From positions 930,001 through 994,000 of the forward strand of contig NZ_AFEU01000003.1 in the NCBI RefSeq assembly GCF_000262755.1: 64,000 bases of DNA, in the 5' to 3' direction. The notes under the pieces were generated by a model that did not search any database, was not told the DNA's origin, and was given only the letters and a program-made list of their open reading frames with translations. Below are positions 1 through 8,637 of this stretch, piece by piece (positions within the stretch are counted from its first letter, which is position 1; each line of letters opens with the position of its first letter). Source of the DNA: Bacillus methanolicus PB1. Lineage in GTDB: Bacteria; Bacillota; Bacilli; Bacillales; Cytobacillaceae. The position numbers were made by a program, and so were the translations under genes.

Positions 1-445
1 CGGCTTTTAAAACTTCAATAGGCGGAGAGGATTCGATTGGCATATTTGTATAGTTCGTCCCTTCACCGGCCACAAGAATTTTACTGTCAAAAATAGAAAA
101 GCCCGGAAGCTCCCTTCCAAGCAGACTTCTTGGATCATCGAGGCTAATATTTGTTGACAGTTTGAAAAGTGCACTTGAAAGTTTTGTTGAGCTTGCGTTT
201 TCGGGCAGTCCTTGCAGAAAATAATGGTTTTCCCAACCGAGCAACCGAAAAAGGAATTCTCCTGTTATATTTGTTGCCGCATTATTTACGGATGATGAAG
301 ATATTCGGTACTCAGGTTTTAGCGATGTCAAAACACCGCTAATGGAAAAAGACATAAACATAAATAATAGAATGGATGCTGCTGCTTTCAGCAGGGTTGT
401 CCCTTTCACTGAGACCACAATCCCTGCCTGTTTGATCTGTTTCAT
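1..445 (-). CDS. spoIIP: Stage II sporulation protein P, N-terminal part
   Basis: SpoIIP is the peptidoglycan amidase/endopeptidase of the SpoIID-SpoIIM-SpoIIP complex that thins the septal wall and drives engulfment of the forespore. Only about 148 N-terminal codons are present and the frame runs off the window edge. The visible part has a basic N-terminus, one hydrophobic segment at about residues 19-42 (signal anchor), and the family-typical sequence LLGRELPGF just before the catalytic region. The start is ATG at 443-445, behind the SD GGGAGGTG at 452-459. It lies just downstream of gpr in the same direction, as in B. subtilis. SigE control is expected from the family, but no clear promoter was seen. 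The amidase domain lies outside the window, so catalytic residues cannot be checked. Confidence 0.9.
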   Translation of the reverse strand, partial: MKQIKQAGIVVSVKGTTLLKAAASILLFMFMSFSISGVLTSLKPEYRISSSSVNNAATNITGEFLFRLLGWENHYFLQGLPENASSTKLSSALFKLSTNISLDDPRSLLGRELPGFSIFDSKILVAGEGTNYTNMPIESSPPIEVLKA

Positions 446-513
446 TGTTCCACCTCCCGGCAAGTCTAGTAAAACATATGACTTTGCTAGAAAAGATAGA
501 ACATGCATCTTTC

Positions 514-1638
514 TTATCTCGTATAAAAACCTCTGTTTTCTTCATTCACATTCTTATGAAGAGCGGAATTTAATCCGGTAGCCAATAAATTTGCCATATC
601 CTCAATAAATACATCTACTTCTTTAGGCGTAACCATTAGATTGTGGCCAAGCGGCGATAAAACCTCGTGAATAAGCTTGCGTTTTTCTTCATCCGGAAGA
701 GTTCCAACGATACCTAGAAAAGTCTTTCTCTGCTGTTCCTCAGGCAAATCCTCTTCCGTCAATTTTCTCTTTTCCAAAAACGCAAAACCTGCCGGGGCAA
801 GTGATCGGGACGGTCTGTTTCCTTCTTTTAATTCCCGCCCAAAATGCTTTAATATAAAGTCAATTGTATCACTTGTAATTGATACCGCATCAACAACTGT
901 AGGAACTCCAACAGCAATAACCGGCACCCCTAATGTTTCCTTGCTTAATTCTTTCCGTTTATTTCCTACACCTGAACCCGGATGGATCCCTGTATCTGAA
1001 ATTTGGATCGTTGAATTGACCCTTTCAATAGACATCGAAGCAAGAGCATCAATGGCAATGACAAAATCAGGCTTTGTCTTTTCCACTACTCCAAAAATAA
1101 TGTCGCTCGTTTCAATTCCCGTTAATCCCATTACTCCCGGTGATAACGCACTTACCGATCGGTAGCCTTTCTCAATATTTTCCGGCTGAAGTTCAAAAAG
1201 GTGCCTTGTAACAAGCAAGTTTTCACATACTAGCGGTCCGAGAGCATCAGGCGTAACATTCCAGTTGCCAAGTCCGACAACAAGACAAGATGCATCCTCA
1301 GGGATACCGGTATCTTTTAAAAAATGAGCAAACTCTCGGGAAAAAACATCTGATACTTTTTTTTGCAGTTCGGTATCTTTCTGCCTAATCCCAACAACTT
1401 CTATCGTCAAGTACCTGCCCGGCTTTTTGCCAACTGTTTTTTCCCCTTCTTCCGTAATTTGTACAAGTGAGAGTTTTATACCTTCATCCTCTTTTTCCTT
1501 AATCATGACACCATTTATTTGGGAAAGATCTTCCTGTTGATTCAAACTCGCGTTTCGTTCTATTAAAGCCTTTTCCCGTGCTTCTATTGCAAGGTCTGTA
1601 CGGACTGAATATTTACTTAAATCAAGCGATTCTTTCAT
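514..1638 (-). CDS. gpr: Germination protease (spore protease) Gpr
   Basis: Gpr is an aspartic-type endopeptidase made in the forespore as a zymogen. During germination it degrades small acid-soluble spore proteins and so frees amino acids. The product has 374 residues, the usual size. The N-terminus with SVRTDLA matches the short propeptide removed by autoprocessing, and the core holds [16 protein letters not shown] and IAIDALA blocks typical of the family. An in-frame GTG four codons upstream (1650) lies inside the ribosome-binding site; the ATG at 1636-1638 is chosen because GGTGATC, complementary to the 16S tail, sits just before it. It is divergent from rpsT. SigG control is expected; a TGAATG about 50 bp upstream is a weak -35 candidate. 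Confidence 0.95.
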   Translation of the reverse strand: MKESLDLSKYSVRTDLAIEAREKALIERNASLNQQEDLSQINGVMIKEKEDEGIKLSLVQITEEGEKTVGKKPGRYLTIEVVGIRQKDTELQKKVSDVFSREFAHFLKDTGIPEDASCLVVGLGNWNVTPDALGPLVCENLLVTRHLFELQPENIEKGYRSVSALSPGVMGLTGIETSDIIFGVVEKTKPDFVIAIDALASMSIERVNSTIQISDTGIHPGSGVGNKRKELSKETLGVPVIAVGVPTVVDAVSITSDTIDFILKHFGRELKEGNRPSRSLAPAGFAFLEKRKLTEEDLPEEQQRKTFLGIVGTLPDEEKRKLIHEVLSPLGHNLMVTPKEVDVFIEDMANLLATGLNSALHKNVNEENRGFYTR

Positions 1639-1780
1639 AATGATCACCACTTTCGCGATTAAACTAATTCCTATCTTTTCCGTTCTTTTTCAAAAACATT
1701 CATTTAGCACGACTATATTAAGAGGTATTGCATTATTTAAAGGCGTTTGATAGAATATCTTTTGTTCTAAACATTTGCTG

Positions 1781-1808
1781 TTGAATGTGAAAGTCGAGTT
1801 AATATAGT
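1781..1808 (+). promoter_or_regulatory. Probable SigA promoter of rpsT
   Basis: TTGAAT at 1781-1786 and TATAGT at 1803-1808 are separated by 16 bp, close to the vegetative consensus, about 30 bp before rpsT. A short TCGAG/CTCGA inverted repeat overlaps the -10 region and is followed by a T-run, so a small leader hairpin is possible. Confidence 0.45.
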
Positions 1809-1836
1809 CTCGATGCTTTTTTAGGAGGTGAACGGA

Positions 1837-2103
1837 ATGCCAAACATAAAATCTGCCATTAAGCGTGTAAAAATAAGTGAAGCCAGAAATGCCCACAACA
1901 ATGCAATCAAATCTTCTATGCGTACTGCCGTGAAGAAAGTTGAAGCTGCAATCGTAAATAACGATGCAACATCTGCAAAAGAATTTTTAGTAGATGCTGC
2001 GAAAAGGCTGGACAAAGCAGCTGCCAAGGGTCTTATCCATAAAAAAGCAGCTGCCCGCAAAAAGTCTCGTTTGATGAAAAAATTGAACTCATTAAATGCT
2101 TAA
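1837..2103 (+). CDS. rpsT: Ribosomal protein S20
   Basis: Small-subunit protein S20 binds 16S rRNA early in 30S assembly. The 88-residue product starts [12 protein letters not shown], is very rich in Lys, Arg and Ala, and is predicted to be helical, as the family is. An in-frame GTG at 1828 falls inside the SD AGGAGGTG (1823-1830), so the ATG at 1837, seven bases downstream, is the start. It is monocistronic: its own promoter lies upstream and a perfect 30-bp inverted repeat follows. It is one of very few plus-strand genes in this half of the window. Confidence 0.97.
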   Translation: MPNIKSAIKRVKISEARNAHNNAIKSSMRTAVKKVEAAIVNNDATSAKEFLVDAAKRLDKAAAKGLIHKKAAARKKSRLMKKLNSLNA

Positions 2104-2113
2104 GATGGCATTT

Positions 2114-2143
2114 AAGGGGCTGACTCAATTGAGTCAGCCCCTT
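2114..2143. terminator. Bidirectional terminator between rpsT and holA
   Basis: A perfect 15-bp inverted repeat (AAGGGGCTGACTCAA and its complement) sits between convergent rpsT and holA, with T-rich DNA on the plus side. The stem core GGCTGACTC recurs in other hairpins of this window. Confidence 0.85.
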
Positions 2144-2149
2144 CTATTT

Positions 2150-3175
2150 TCATTTAGCATGGTCATGTAAGCGGAACAGAATGAGTTCAATTAGCAATTG
2201 TTTATCCATATCTCCCGTTTTCATCTTGTAATCGGCATTTGCCAGCTGCTCAATAAAAAAGCTTAGCTCGTTGTCTGTAAAAAGCTTTGCTTGTCCGGCC
2301 GCCAATTTAACACGGAAAGGGTGAATTTTAAGAAAACTGGCGATTTGCTGCTGCCCGTAGCCTCGCCTTGCCAGCTCTTTTACTTGATAAATCAGACGGA
2401 ACTGTCCCGAAATAATCGATAAAATTTTGACCGGCTCCTCATTTTGTTTTAAAAGATCATAATAAATCCTGAACGCCTCGTCTATCTTGCGATGGACTAC
2501 TTTATCCACGAGTGTGAAGATATTTTGTTCTAATGACCTTGCTACAAGCTTTTCGACGATCGAAACATCGATTCTTTTCTCATCTTCTACATATAAAGCA
2601 AGCTTGTCTATTTCACTTTTAAGCATGAGCAAATTCGTCCCGGCAAGTGAAAGAATGACGTCAACGGCATCGTCATCAATTTCAACTCCGTTAATGGCAG
2701 CTCTTTCCCTTATCCAATATTTTAATTCCTGCTCATTGAGTTTTTTAGCTTCAAGGATTACTGCTTTTCTTTTCAGCTCTTTGACGATTTTTTTCCGTTC
2801 ATCCAGCTTTTCATACGGGGCAGAAAAGACGACTACTGAATAAGGAGCGGGTTCCTGCAAATAAGCCTCGAGCTTTGAAAGGTTATGCTCAACCTTTTCT
2901 TTTGTTTTTTCTGATGTTAAAAAAACCGGGTTATTAAGAATGATCAGCCTTTTTTCCCCCATAAACGGGAACGTTTCAGCATCTTCAATAGCTTTTTCAA
3001 TCGATGTTTCCTCAAGATCATAGGATGAAAAACTAAAATCCTTTTCTTCATTTTCAAGAACATGGGACAATAAAAGCTGCTTCGTTTCATTAATAAGAAA
3101 TGATTCCGGGCCATATAATAAATATAATGGTGAAATCTGCTTTTTTTTAATTTGCTTCCATACTTTTAACACCAA
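2150..3175 (-). CDS. holA: DNA polymerase III delta subunit
   Basis: The delta subunit of the clamp loader opens the beta sliding clamp for loading onto primed DNA (YqeN in B. subtilis). The predicted 341-residue product has the N-terminal P-loop-like fold with YLLYGPESFLI but no functional Walker lysine, as expected for delta, and the C-terminal helical collar. The start is uncertain. Upstream ATG codons at 3211 and 3199 lack an SD. The TTG at 3173-3175 (M-V-L-K-V-W-K) aligns with my recollection of the B. subtilis N-terminus (MVFDVWK) and follows GGAG by nine bases. It converges with rpsT and ends within seven bases of the shared terminator. Confidence 0.92.
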   Translation of the reverse strand: MVLKVWKQIKKKQISPLYLLYGPESFLINETKQLLLSHVLENEEKDFSFSSYDLEETSIEKAIEDAETFPFMGEKRLIILNNPVFLTSEKTKEKVEHNLSKLEAYLQEPAPYSVVVFSAPYEKLDERKKIVKELKRKAVILEAKKLNEQELKYWIRERAAINGVEIDDDAVDVILSLAGTNLLMLKSEIDKLALYVEDEKRIDVSIVEKLVARSLEQNIFTLVDKVVHRKIDEAFRIYYDLLKQNEEPVKILSIISGQFRLIYQVKELARRGYGQQQIASFLKIHPFRVKLAAGQAKLFTDNELSFFIEQLANADYKMKTGDMDKQLLIELILFRLHDHAK

Positions 3176-3598
3176 TGTCCTTCGCTCCGTTCCATTCATT
3201 TTCACTAACATTTATCGTAAAGAAGCAAGGCCGATTTGGCAAGAAGCAATGCGGAATGCTCCTGCGAAAAGCTCCCGCTAACCTTCATATGCATAACGTT
3301 GCCGAGTGTTTCTTGTAGAAATAACAACGAAAACGGCGGGATAGCCGGCATTTTCTCCACAATTGCAAAGGGAATTGGCATTCTCTCGTTTTGCCAATTC
3401 CCGATCTATATTGAACGCCGCTATATGAGGCCTAGGATACTCATATGACGGCGGTACACCTTAAGTACTAATTATTTTTGCCTTTTGAATGTAAACTATT
3501 TGTGACAACTCTTGTCATTAAAGGAAAAGCAATCGGGGAACGCTGGATTTTTTTTTTCATATCGCTTATACTAAAAAGGAAAATAGGAGGGGTAGACT
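3176..3598. other. Intergenic region without a recognised gene
   Basis: These roughly 420 bases separate holA from yqzM. A 70-codon plus-strand frame (3236-3448) has no SD and no recognisable family, so I treat it as non-coding. There is one clear structure: an 11-bp hairpin, GGGAATTGGCA at 3370-3380 pairing with 3392-3402, without a strong U-tract on either strand. TATACT at about 3568-3573 is a weak -10 candidate for yqzM. Confidence 0.5.
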
Positions 3599-3733
3599 GT
3601 GAACGAATTTGAAAAGAACGTACAAAGCAAACGAAATGATGCCGTTGACTCAGCCGTAGGATTCATTGTCTCTTTCGGATTTTTTACAACCATGTTTATT
3701 ATCGCAACTGTCATCAAAGTAATCGGTTCATAA
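3599..3733 (+). CDS. yqzM: YqzM family small membrane protein
   Basis: This 44-residue protein is of unknown function and conserved in Bacillus next to comEC. A charged N-terminal third (NEFEKNVQSKRNDA) is followed by one transmembrane helix, roughly residues 20-40, ending KVIGS. The gene starts with GTG behind the SD ATAGGAGGGG. It is convergent with comEC, and the space between them holds a short dispersed repeat. Identity rests on close agreement with my recollection of the B. subtilis YqzM sequence and on the conserved position. No role in DNA uptake should be assumed from location alone. Confidence 0.85.
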   Translation: MNEFEKNVQSKRNDAVDSAVGFIVSFGFFTTMFIIATVIKVIGS

Positions 3734-3777
3734 TAACGGCTACATAACATGAAATTCACATGAGTGGTTCATCGCCG

Positions 3778-3898
3778 AGGGCTGGCTCATAATAGTCTGA
3801 CTCCCTCCGATAATGACAATATATAGAATGTTATTTTAGTGTTTGTCTATATGTTGTATAGGAGGGGTCTGACCCATTGCAAATGAGTCAGCCCCTTT
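3778..3898. repeat. MITE-like dispersed repeat, copy 1
   Basis: An element of about 120 bp is bounded by imperfect inverted ends (GGGCTGGCTCAT at left, ATGAGTCAGCCC at right). Its interior contains TGTTTGTCTATA and AGGGGTCTGACCC. An inverted copy lies at 43511-43612, and a more diverged relative at 8525-8637 shares the ends. It carries no coding capacity. It also probably terminates yqzM and comEC transcripts, because the right end is followed by a T-rich run. Confidence 0.75.
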
Positions 3899-3993
3899 TC
3901 ATTTTTTCATTTCTTTTCACATTTGAATTCGAATTTTTGTCTACCAAGAATGGAAATGTGCAAGGGGTAAAATGGTTCAATTAATAATACATA

Positions 3994-6306
3994 CTATGGA
4001 GAAACAACTGAAAAGGTTCCACGATTACCCCGAAATGAATACGTTACGGCGCCTTGTTGATCTGTTCGAAAAATTTTTATTTTGTGCTCCTCTAATCGAT
4101 TTATGACTTCTTTGTGAGGGTGGCCAAACCTATTGTTTGCGCCTGCAGAAATTACCGCTGCTTCAGGTGTAAAATGCTTCAACAGTTGTTCCGAAGTTGA
4201 CGATTTGCTGCCATGATGACCAACTTTTAAAACGTCAATCACAACATGTTTGTAGTTGTTTATCAATACTTCTTCTCCTTCTTTTTCAAGATCACCTGTA
4301 AACAGCCATTTCAACCCGCCTATTTTCGCTAGTAAAACAATTGAACCATTATTTCTGTCTAACGCTTGATCTTCAACAGGAAGGAGAATCTGAAATAAAC
4401 TGTTTCCGCTTTTCCATCTATCTTTCCCTTTTGCAAACGTAACCGGAATGTTTTTTTCTTCTGCTATTCTAATGATTTTCCTTTCCAGTTCCGATTTTTC
4501 AGCAGTTAAAGGAAGCAAGATTTCTTTTACATTCATCTCTTCTAGTAATGCAGGTGCACCCCCGATATGGTCTTGGTCACCATGAGTAAGAATCAATTTA
4601 TCAATCGTTGTGATTCCTTTGCTTTTTAAAAAAGGAACAACGACATCTTTTCCAACTTCAAATGCTTTTTTTCTTTCCTGCCATTTCTCTTTTTCAAACC
4701 GGACAGTTCCTCCTGTGTCAATTAAGAATGTTCCTTGACCTCGAGGCAGCCTAATAAAAATACTGTCTCCTTGCCCGACATCAATAAAAGTAACCTCTCC
4801 AATAGGTGAAAAATAGTTAATCGCCCCATTGATAATTAATGGAAAAACAAGAATCCAAATATTTCTTAAAAAAAACCCCCTTTTTTCCCAGAGATAGAAA
4901 AATAATAATACTGTTAGCATATATATCATAAGAACAATCAAATTCGGCCTGCCTAATGTTACAGTTGCATAGGGGAATTTTGACAGTTTGTCTGCAATGT
5001 CGTTTGAATAGATGACCAAAATATTGAAATAATTTAAAAGGGGTGCTGCCAGTTTCGGAGAAATGAAATGGAGTATTAGTGCCAGCAAAGAAGCCGGGGT
5101 GAAAACAAAGGAATATAAAGGTATAAAAAGGAGATTTGCAAGCAATGATATAATCGAGATTTCATAAAAATGAAATAAAACGATCGGGATTGAAGAAAGC
5201 TGGGAAATAAATGTGGTTGCAAGAAGTGCCAAAATATAGTTTTTAATGCGCGGCAATATAGAAGATGCAGAAACAATTAAGCAATAGCTGACTGTAAATG
5301 AAAGTTGAAACCCGACATCGTAAATGATAAATGGAGCTATGAAGATATAGCCCATTAAGGCAAGGCTTACTGCATCAAGCGGTGAGAGCCTGTAATTGAA
5401 TGTTAATTTAAAGCTGATTAGCACCAGCATCGTCATGATGACGGCACGAATGACAGAAGGAGAAGCACCCGTTACGATACCATACACTGGCAAAATAATG
5501 AGCAGGGCATTTTGCATCCTTTCCTTTGTAATGGCGACACGCAATCCGATAAGGAAAATTATTCCTGACAATAGGCTGACCTGAAGACCTGAAATGGCCA
5601 ATAGGTGCACTATGCCAATTTTTTCATATGTTTCAAGTATTTCCGGTTCATATAAATTTCTCTCGCCAAAAATTAACGCAGCAGAAACTTGTGCTGCATT
5701 GTTTGGAAAGAAATGTTGAATGTACGAAATTCCTTTTTGCCGGAGAATTCGGAGGGAAATAAGAAATGAAGATTGAGGTTTGCACGTTTGAAAATGTATG
5801 TTGTCTATCTTTAAAACCCAGTGGATTCCTTCCCGATTTAAATAGTTTCGGTAGTCAAATGCATGTTTATTTCGCGGCAGGGGAGGTTTCTCAAGCCGTC
5901 CGGCTGCCATACATTGTTTACCAAGGAGAAAACCGGGCAAGGCTTCTTTCTCAGCTTTTGACAGCACTTTATACCTTACAGCGAACTCTTCACCGGTATT
6001 TTGATCAGCCGCATATGTCCTCATCAAGTCGCCATCTACATTTAATTCCTTGTTGAAATAGATGCGAAAATTTGTTTCATCACCTGAAAAAGCAGTTTTC
6101 ATGTACATGGAAGTCCCTTTTGCAGAAAGAAAGAATATGAAAAAAACCGCAAAAATCGCAGAAATTCTAGATTTTGAAAAAGATTTTCCTATAAAAAGAA
6201 ATAAAACATAAACTGCAAACATGCTAATAAATAAACTTTTATTTTCCAATCCACAAAGTACCCCGAGAATTGAAGCAATGGCAAAATAAATAACTTCTCC
6301 GTTCAT
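3994..6306 (-). CDS. comEC: DNA internalization channel ComEC/Rec2
   Basis: ComEC is the polytopic membrane channel that carries transforming DNA across the cytoplasmic membrane. The 770-residue protein has N-terminal membrane helices, a soluble OB-like region near residues 65-175, a competence domain of many helices (about 215-490, containing LLAISGLQVSLLSG), and a C-terminal metallo-beta-lactamase domain. The last carries THGDQDHIGG (574-583), FTGDLE (about 668) and HHGSKSS (696-702), so the metal-binding residues are intact. Its ATG overlaps the comEB stop by four bases (ATGA), implying translational coupling. ComK control is expected, through comEA upstream. Confidence 0.97.
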   Translation of the reverse strand: MNGEVIYFAIASILGVLCGLENKSLFISMFAVYVLFLFIGKSFSKSRISAIFAVFFIFFLSAKGTSMYMKTAFSGDETNFRIYFNKELNVDGDLMRTYAADQNTGEEFAVRYKVLSKAEKEALPGFLLGKQCMAAGRLEKPPLPRNKHAFDYRNYLNREGIHWVLKIDNIHFQTCKPQSSFLISLRILRQKGISYIQHFFPNNAAQVSAALIFGERNLYEPEILETYEKIGIVHLLAISGLQVSLLSGIIFLIGLRVAITKERMQNALLIILPVYGIVTGASPSVIRAVIMTMLVLISFKLTFNYRLSPLDAVSLALMGYIFIAPFIIYDVGFQLSFTVSYCLIVSASSILPRIKNYILALLATTFISQLSSIPIVLFHFYEISIISLLANLLFIPLYSFVFTPASLLALILHFISPKLAAPLLNYFNILVIYSNDIADKLSKFPYATVTLGRPNLIVLMIYMLTVLLFFYLWEKRGFFLRNIWILVFPLIINGAINYFSPIGEVTFIDVGQGDSIFIRLPRGQGTFLIDTGGTVRFEKEKWQERKKAFEVGKDVVVPFLKSKGITTIDKLILTHGDQDHIGGAPALLEEMNVKEILLPLTAEKSELERKIIRIAEEKNIPVTFAKGKDRWKSGNSLFQILLPVEDQALDRNNGSIVLLAKIGGLKWLFTGDLEKEGEEVLINNYKHVVIDVLKVGHHGSKSSTSEQLLKHFTPEAAVISAGANNRFGHPHKEVINRLEEHKIKIFRTDQQGAVTYSFRGNRGTFSVVSP

Positions 6307-6770
6307 GTTTCTTTTTCCTGCTTATGAAAATCAATCGAGATATCTAAATTATCCACTTGTATTACGTCTACCTTTGCTTTTTCAAAAAGCTCAATTGCGT
6401 ACGGATGGTTTTTATAATCCTTTGCATAATACACGGTTTTAATCCCTGACTGAATAATAGCCTTGCAGCATTGAAGACATGGAAAATGTGTAACATATAT
6501 TTCCGCTCCCGCAGTAGGAACTCCAAACTTTGCACATTGAAGCAATGCATTCATTTCCGCATGAATGGTTCTCACACAGTGGTTGTCAATGACATAGCAG
6601 CCTTCGTCAATACAATGTTCCCCTCCGGCAATCGATCCATTGTAGCCTCCCGCGATAATTCTTTTATCTCTTACAATTGTTGCACCAACCGCAAGACGGG
6701 TGCATGTGCTTCTTAATGCAAGCAAATGGCTCTGAGCCATGAAATATTGGTTCCAGGAAATACGTTCCAT
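6303..6770 (-). CDS. comEB: ComE operon protein 2, dCMP deaminase family
   Basis: This is a zinc-dependent cytidine/deoxycytidylate deaminase-family protein of 155 residues. Zinc ligands are visible as H70-A-E72 (the Glu is the catalytic proton shuttle) and P97-C98-L-Q-C101. Additional His and Cys residues near 52-65 fit the second metal site of dCMP deaminases. Its role in competence is not essential in B. subtilis; in some bacilli ComEB helps place ComGA at the pole. The SD AGGGGAGGAT precedes the ATG. About 146 bp without an obvious terminator separate it from comEA. Confidence 0.95.
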   Translation of the reverse strand: MERISWNQYFMAQSHLLALRSTCTRLAVGATIVRDKRIIAGGYNGSIAGGEHCIDEGCYVIDNHCVRTIHAEMNALLQCAKFGVPTAGAEIYVTHFPCLQCCKAIIQSGIKTVYYAKDYKNHPYAIELFEKAKVDVIQVDNLDISIDFHKQEKET

Positions 6771-6916
6771 CTAGTAATCCTCCCCTAAAAGCAAAAGTTA
6801 TTTATGGACATGTACTCCATCAGTTTAATCTGAATAAGGAAAATGCGTCAATTTTGAAAAATAAGTGCAAGCACCCCGATTAACCACGGCAAGCACTGGA
6901 AATAAACAGAGCGTAA

Positions 6917-7534
6917 CTAATTGACTGTAATCAAGTCTTTTAGTTTTTCAAAAGTCTTTTCACCAAAACCTCTTATATTTTTTATTTCTTCGATTGTTTT
7001 AAACGGACCGTTTTTTTCCCGGTATTCAATAATTGCGGCAGATTTTGAAGGTCCGATTCCCGGCAATGTTTCAAGTTCACTGGAATCTGCACTATTGATA
7101 TTAACGAGAGTGCTCTCTCCGCCGGCTGTGAAGGTTGAGTTTCCCGAATAGCCTTCCGCTTCTTCACCTTTTTTTGGTATATAGATCACCATTTCATCAG
7201 CGACGCGTATTGAAAAATTTACTTTTGAAGCATCCGCATCACTCGTTAATCCTCCTGCCTTGTCAATTAAATCAATAACTCGTTCTCCCTCTTCAGCCTT
7301 ATATACCCCTGGAGTTTTAACGGCACCTTTAATATCTGCCATAATGATTTTTTGAGTTGTATCTGCGGCTTCTTCCTTTTGAGGCTCCTCTAAATCTGCC
7401 ATGGACCATTCCGCTTCGTCTTCCTGCGGAATCTTGCTGTTTTCTAAAGGGGCCATCCAATAAAACACACCGAAAAGAAAAGCAGCTGCCCCTAAGATTA
7501 CATACATCTTATATTGTTTTAGCCATTCTTTCAC
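6917..7534 (-). CDS. comEA: Competence DNA receptor ComEA
   Basis: ComEA is the membrane-anchored receptor that binds double-stranded DNA outside the membrane and feeds it to ComEC. In the 205-residue product a single transmembrane anchor (about 10-28) is followed by an acidic linker, a SLBB domain (about 63-120), a flexible Gly/Ser/Thr linker, and a helix-hairpin-helix DNA-binding domain at 144-205 with LPGIGPSKS and IRGFGEKTFEKL. The gene is divergent from comER. A ComK-like sequence (AAAA-N5-CTTT) lies just upstream, but only one partial box is convincing. Confidence 0.96.
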   Translation of the reverse strand: MKEWLKQYKMYVILGAAAFLFGVFYWMAPLENSKIPQEDEAEWSMADLEEPQKEEAADTTQKIIMADIKGAVKTPGVYKAEEGERVIDLIDKAGGLTSDADASKVNFSIRVADEMVIYIPKKGEEAEGYSGNSTFTAGGESTLVNINSADSSELETLPGIGPSKSAAIIEYREKNGPFKTIEEIKNIRGFGEKTFEKLKDLITVN

Positions 7535-7621
7535 TTGTAATCAATCCTTTCATAAAGTCATATTTTTAAATTTTTTTCATATTGTTATATGAGAGTCCGC
7601 TCGAGATGGAGGGATGGAACA

Positions 7622-8446
7622 ATGAAAATTGGGATCATCGGAACTGGAAATATGGGGAGAATTTTGGCAGAAACAATGCTTGACGGAAAAGCCGTTTCTC
7701 CTTCCTCACTAATTATCACAAATAGAACTTTGTCCAAGGCGATCGAAATTAAAGCAGCATATGAAGAAATTATTGTAAAAAACAGTGCATTGGAGGTTGC
7801 AAAACAATCAGATGCAATTTTTATATGTGTGAAACCACATGATGTCTACGGGGTGCTCGAGGATATTTTGCCGGTTCTAACTCCTGACAAATGTGTGATT
7901 TCGATCACCAGCCCAATCAGTACAGAACAATTGGAGAGGGTTGTGCCTTGCTCTGTTGTAAGGGCAATACCGAGCATTACAAACAGAGCCTTGGCAGGAG
8001 TTGTTTTGTTAACCTTCGGAAAACATTGTGATGAAAAATGGAAAAAACAACTATATCATTTATTTTCAACTTTTTCAAAACCGGTGGAAATTGAGAATGA
8101 AATAACAAGGGTCGCTTCAGACATCGTAAGCTGCGGGCCAGCATTTTTCAGCTACCTTACCCGCAGATTTATTTCAGCAGCTGTAAAGGAAACCGAAATC
8201 CCGGAAGAAACAGCAGTAAAACTCGCTAGCGAAATGCTGATCGGTTTAGGAGAATTATTAAAGAAAAGACATTATTCTTTGCAAACATTACAAGAGAAAG
8301 TGTGTGTAAAAGGCGGTATTACTGGTGAAGGAATTAAGGTTTTAGAGAATGAACTGGGGGAAGTTTTTGAACACTTGTTCCAAGCGACACATATAAAATT
8401 TGAGGAGGATTTGGAAAAAATAAACCGGCAATACCCCAATCAATAA
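7622..8446 (+). CDS. comER: ComER, pyrroline-5-carboxylate reductase-like protein
   Basis: A 274-residue NAD(P)-binding protein of the ProC family starts with the Rossmann loop GIIGTGNMG (residues 4-12) and ends with the helical dimerization domain. It is conventionally named for its position opposite comEA. In Bacillus it has been linked to sporulation and biofilm control rather than DNA uptake, and its reaction is not established. The start at ATG 7622 is chosen over upstream in-frame codons because GGAGGG lies eight bases before it. The proline-reductase catalytic details cannot be judged from sequence alone. Confidence 0.9.
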   Translation: MKIGIIGTGNMGRILAETMLDGKAVSPSSLIITNRTLSKAIEIKAAYEEIIVKNSALEVAKQSDAIFICVKPHDVYGVLEDILPVLTPDKCVISITSPISTEQLERVVPCSVVRAIPSITNRALAGVVLLTFGKHCDEKWKKQLYHLFSTFSKPVEIENEITRVASDIVSCGPAFFSYLTRRFISAAVKETEIPEETAVKLASEMLIGLGELLKKRHYSLQTLQEKVCVKGGITGEGIKVLENELGEVFEHLFQATHIKFEEDLEKINRQYPNQ

Positions 8447-8524
8447 TTTCGGCATAAAAGGCAAAAATCCTTCCTAAATTACAAGTTAATACAAAAAATT
8501 TAAAACGGAGCTGTTGAAAAGCGA

Positions 8525-8637
8525 AAAGGCTGTCTCAAACTCCATGGCATATCAGCCACCACGATAAATGAGTCTTCTAGATAAGACACCGTATAAAAAG
8601 CCTAAGGGTCAGACCCTTATGAGACAGCCTCTTTTTT
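8525..8637. repeat. MITE-like dispersed repeat, diverged copy 3, doubling as terminator
   Basis: Perfect 11-bp inverted ends AGGCTGTCTCA (8527-8537) and TGAGACAGCCT (8620-8630) enclose an otherwise featureless interior, then a palindrome AAGGGTCAGACCCTT at 8604-8618. The right end is followed by CTTTTTT. It lies between convergent comER and yqeM. It shares GGGTCAGACCCTTATGAG with the repeat at 43511-43612. Confidence 0.65.

Noticed and set aside
1639-1720. SigG promoter of gpr
   Set aside because: A TGAATG is present but the -10 does not match; expected from biology, not shown by the sequence.
3236-3448. 70-codon plus-strand ORF between holA and yqzM
   Set aside because: No SD, no family resemblance, and interrupted by a strong hairpin.
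7535-7621. ComK box upstream of comEA
   Set aside because: Only one AAAA-N5-CTTT half site was found; a ComK site needs two correctly spaced boxes, so it is not listed as a feature.
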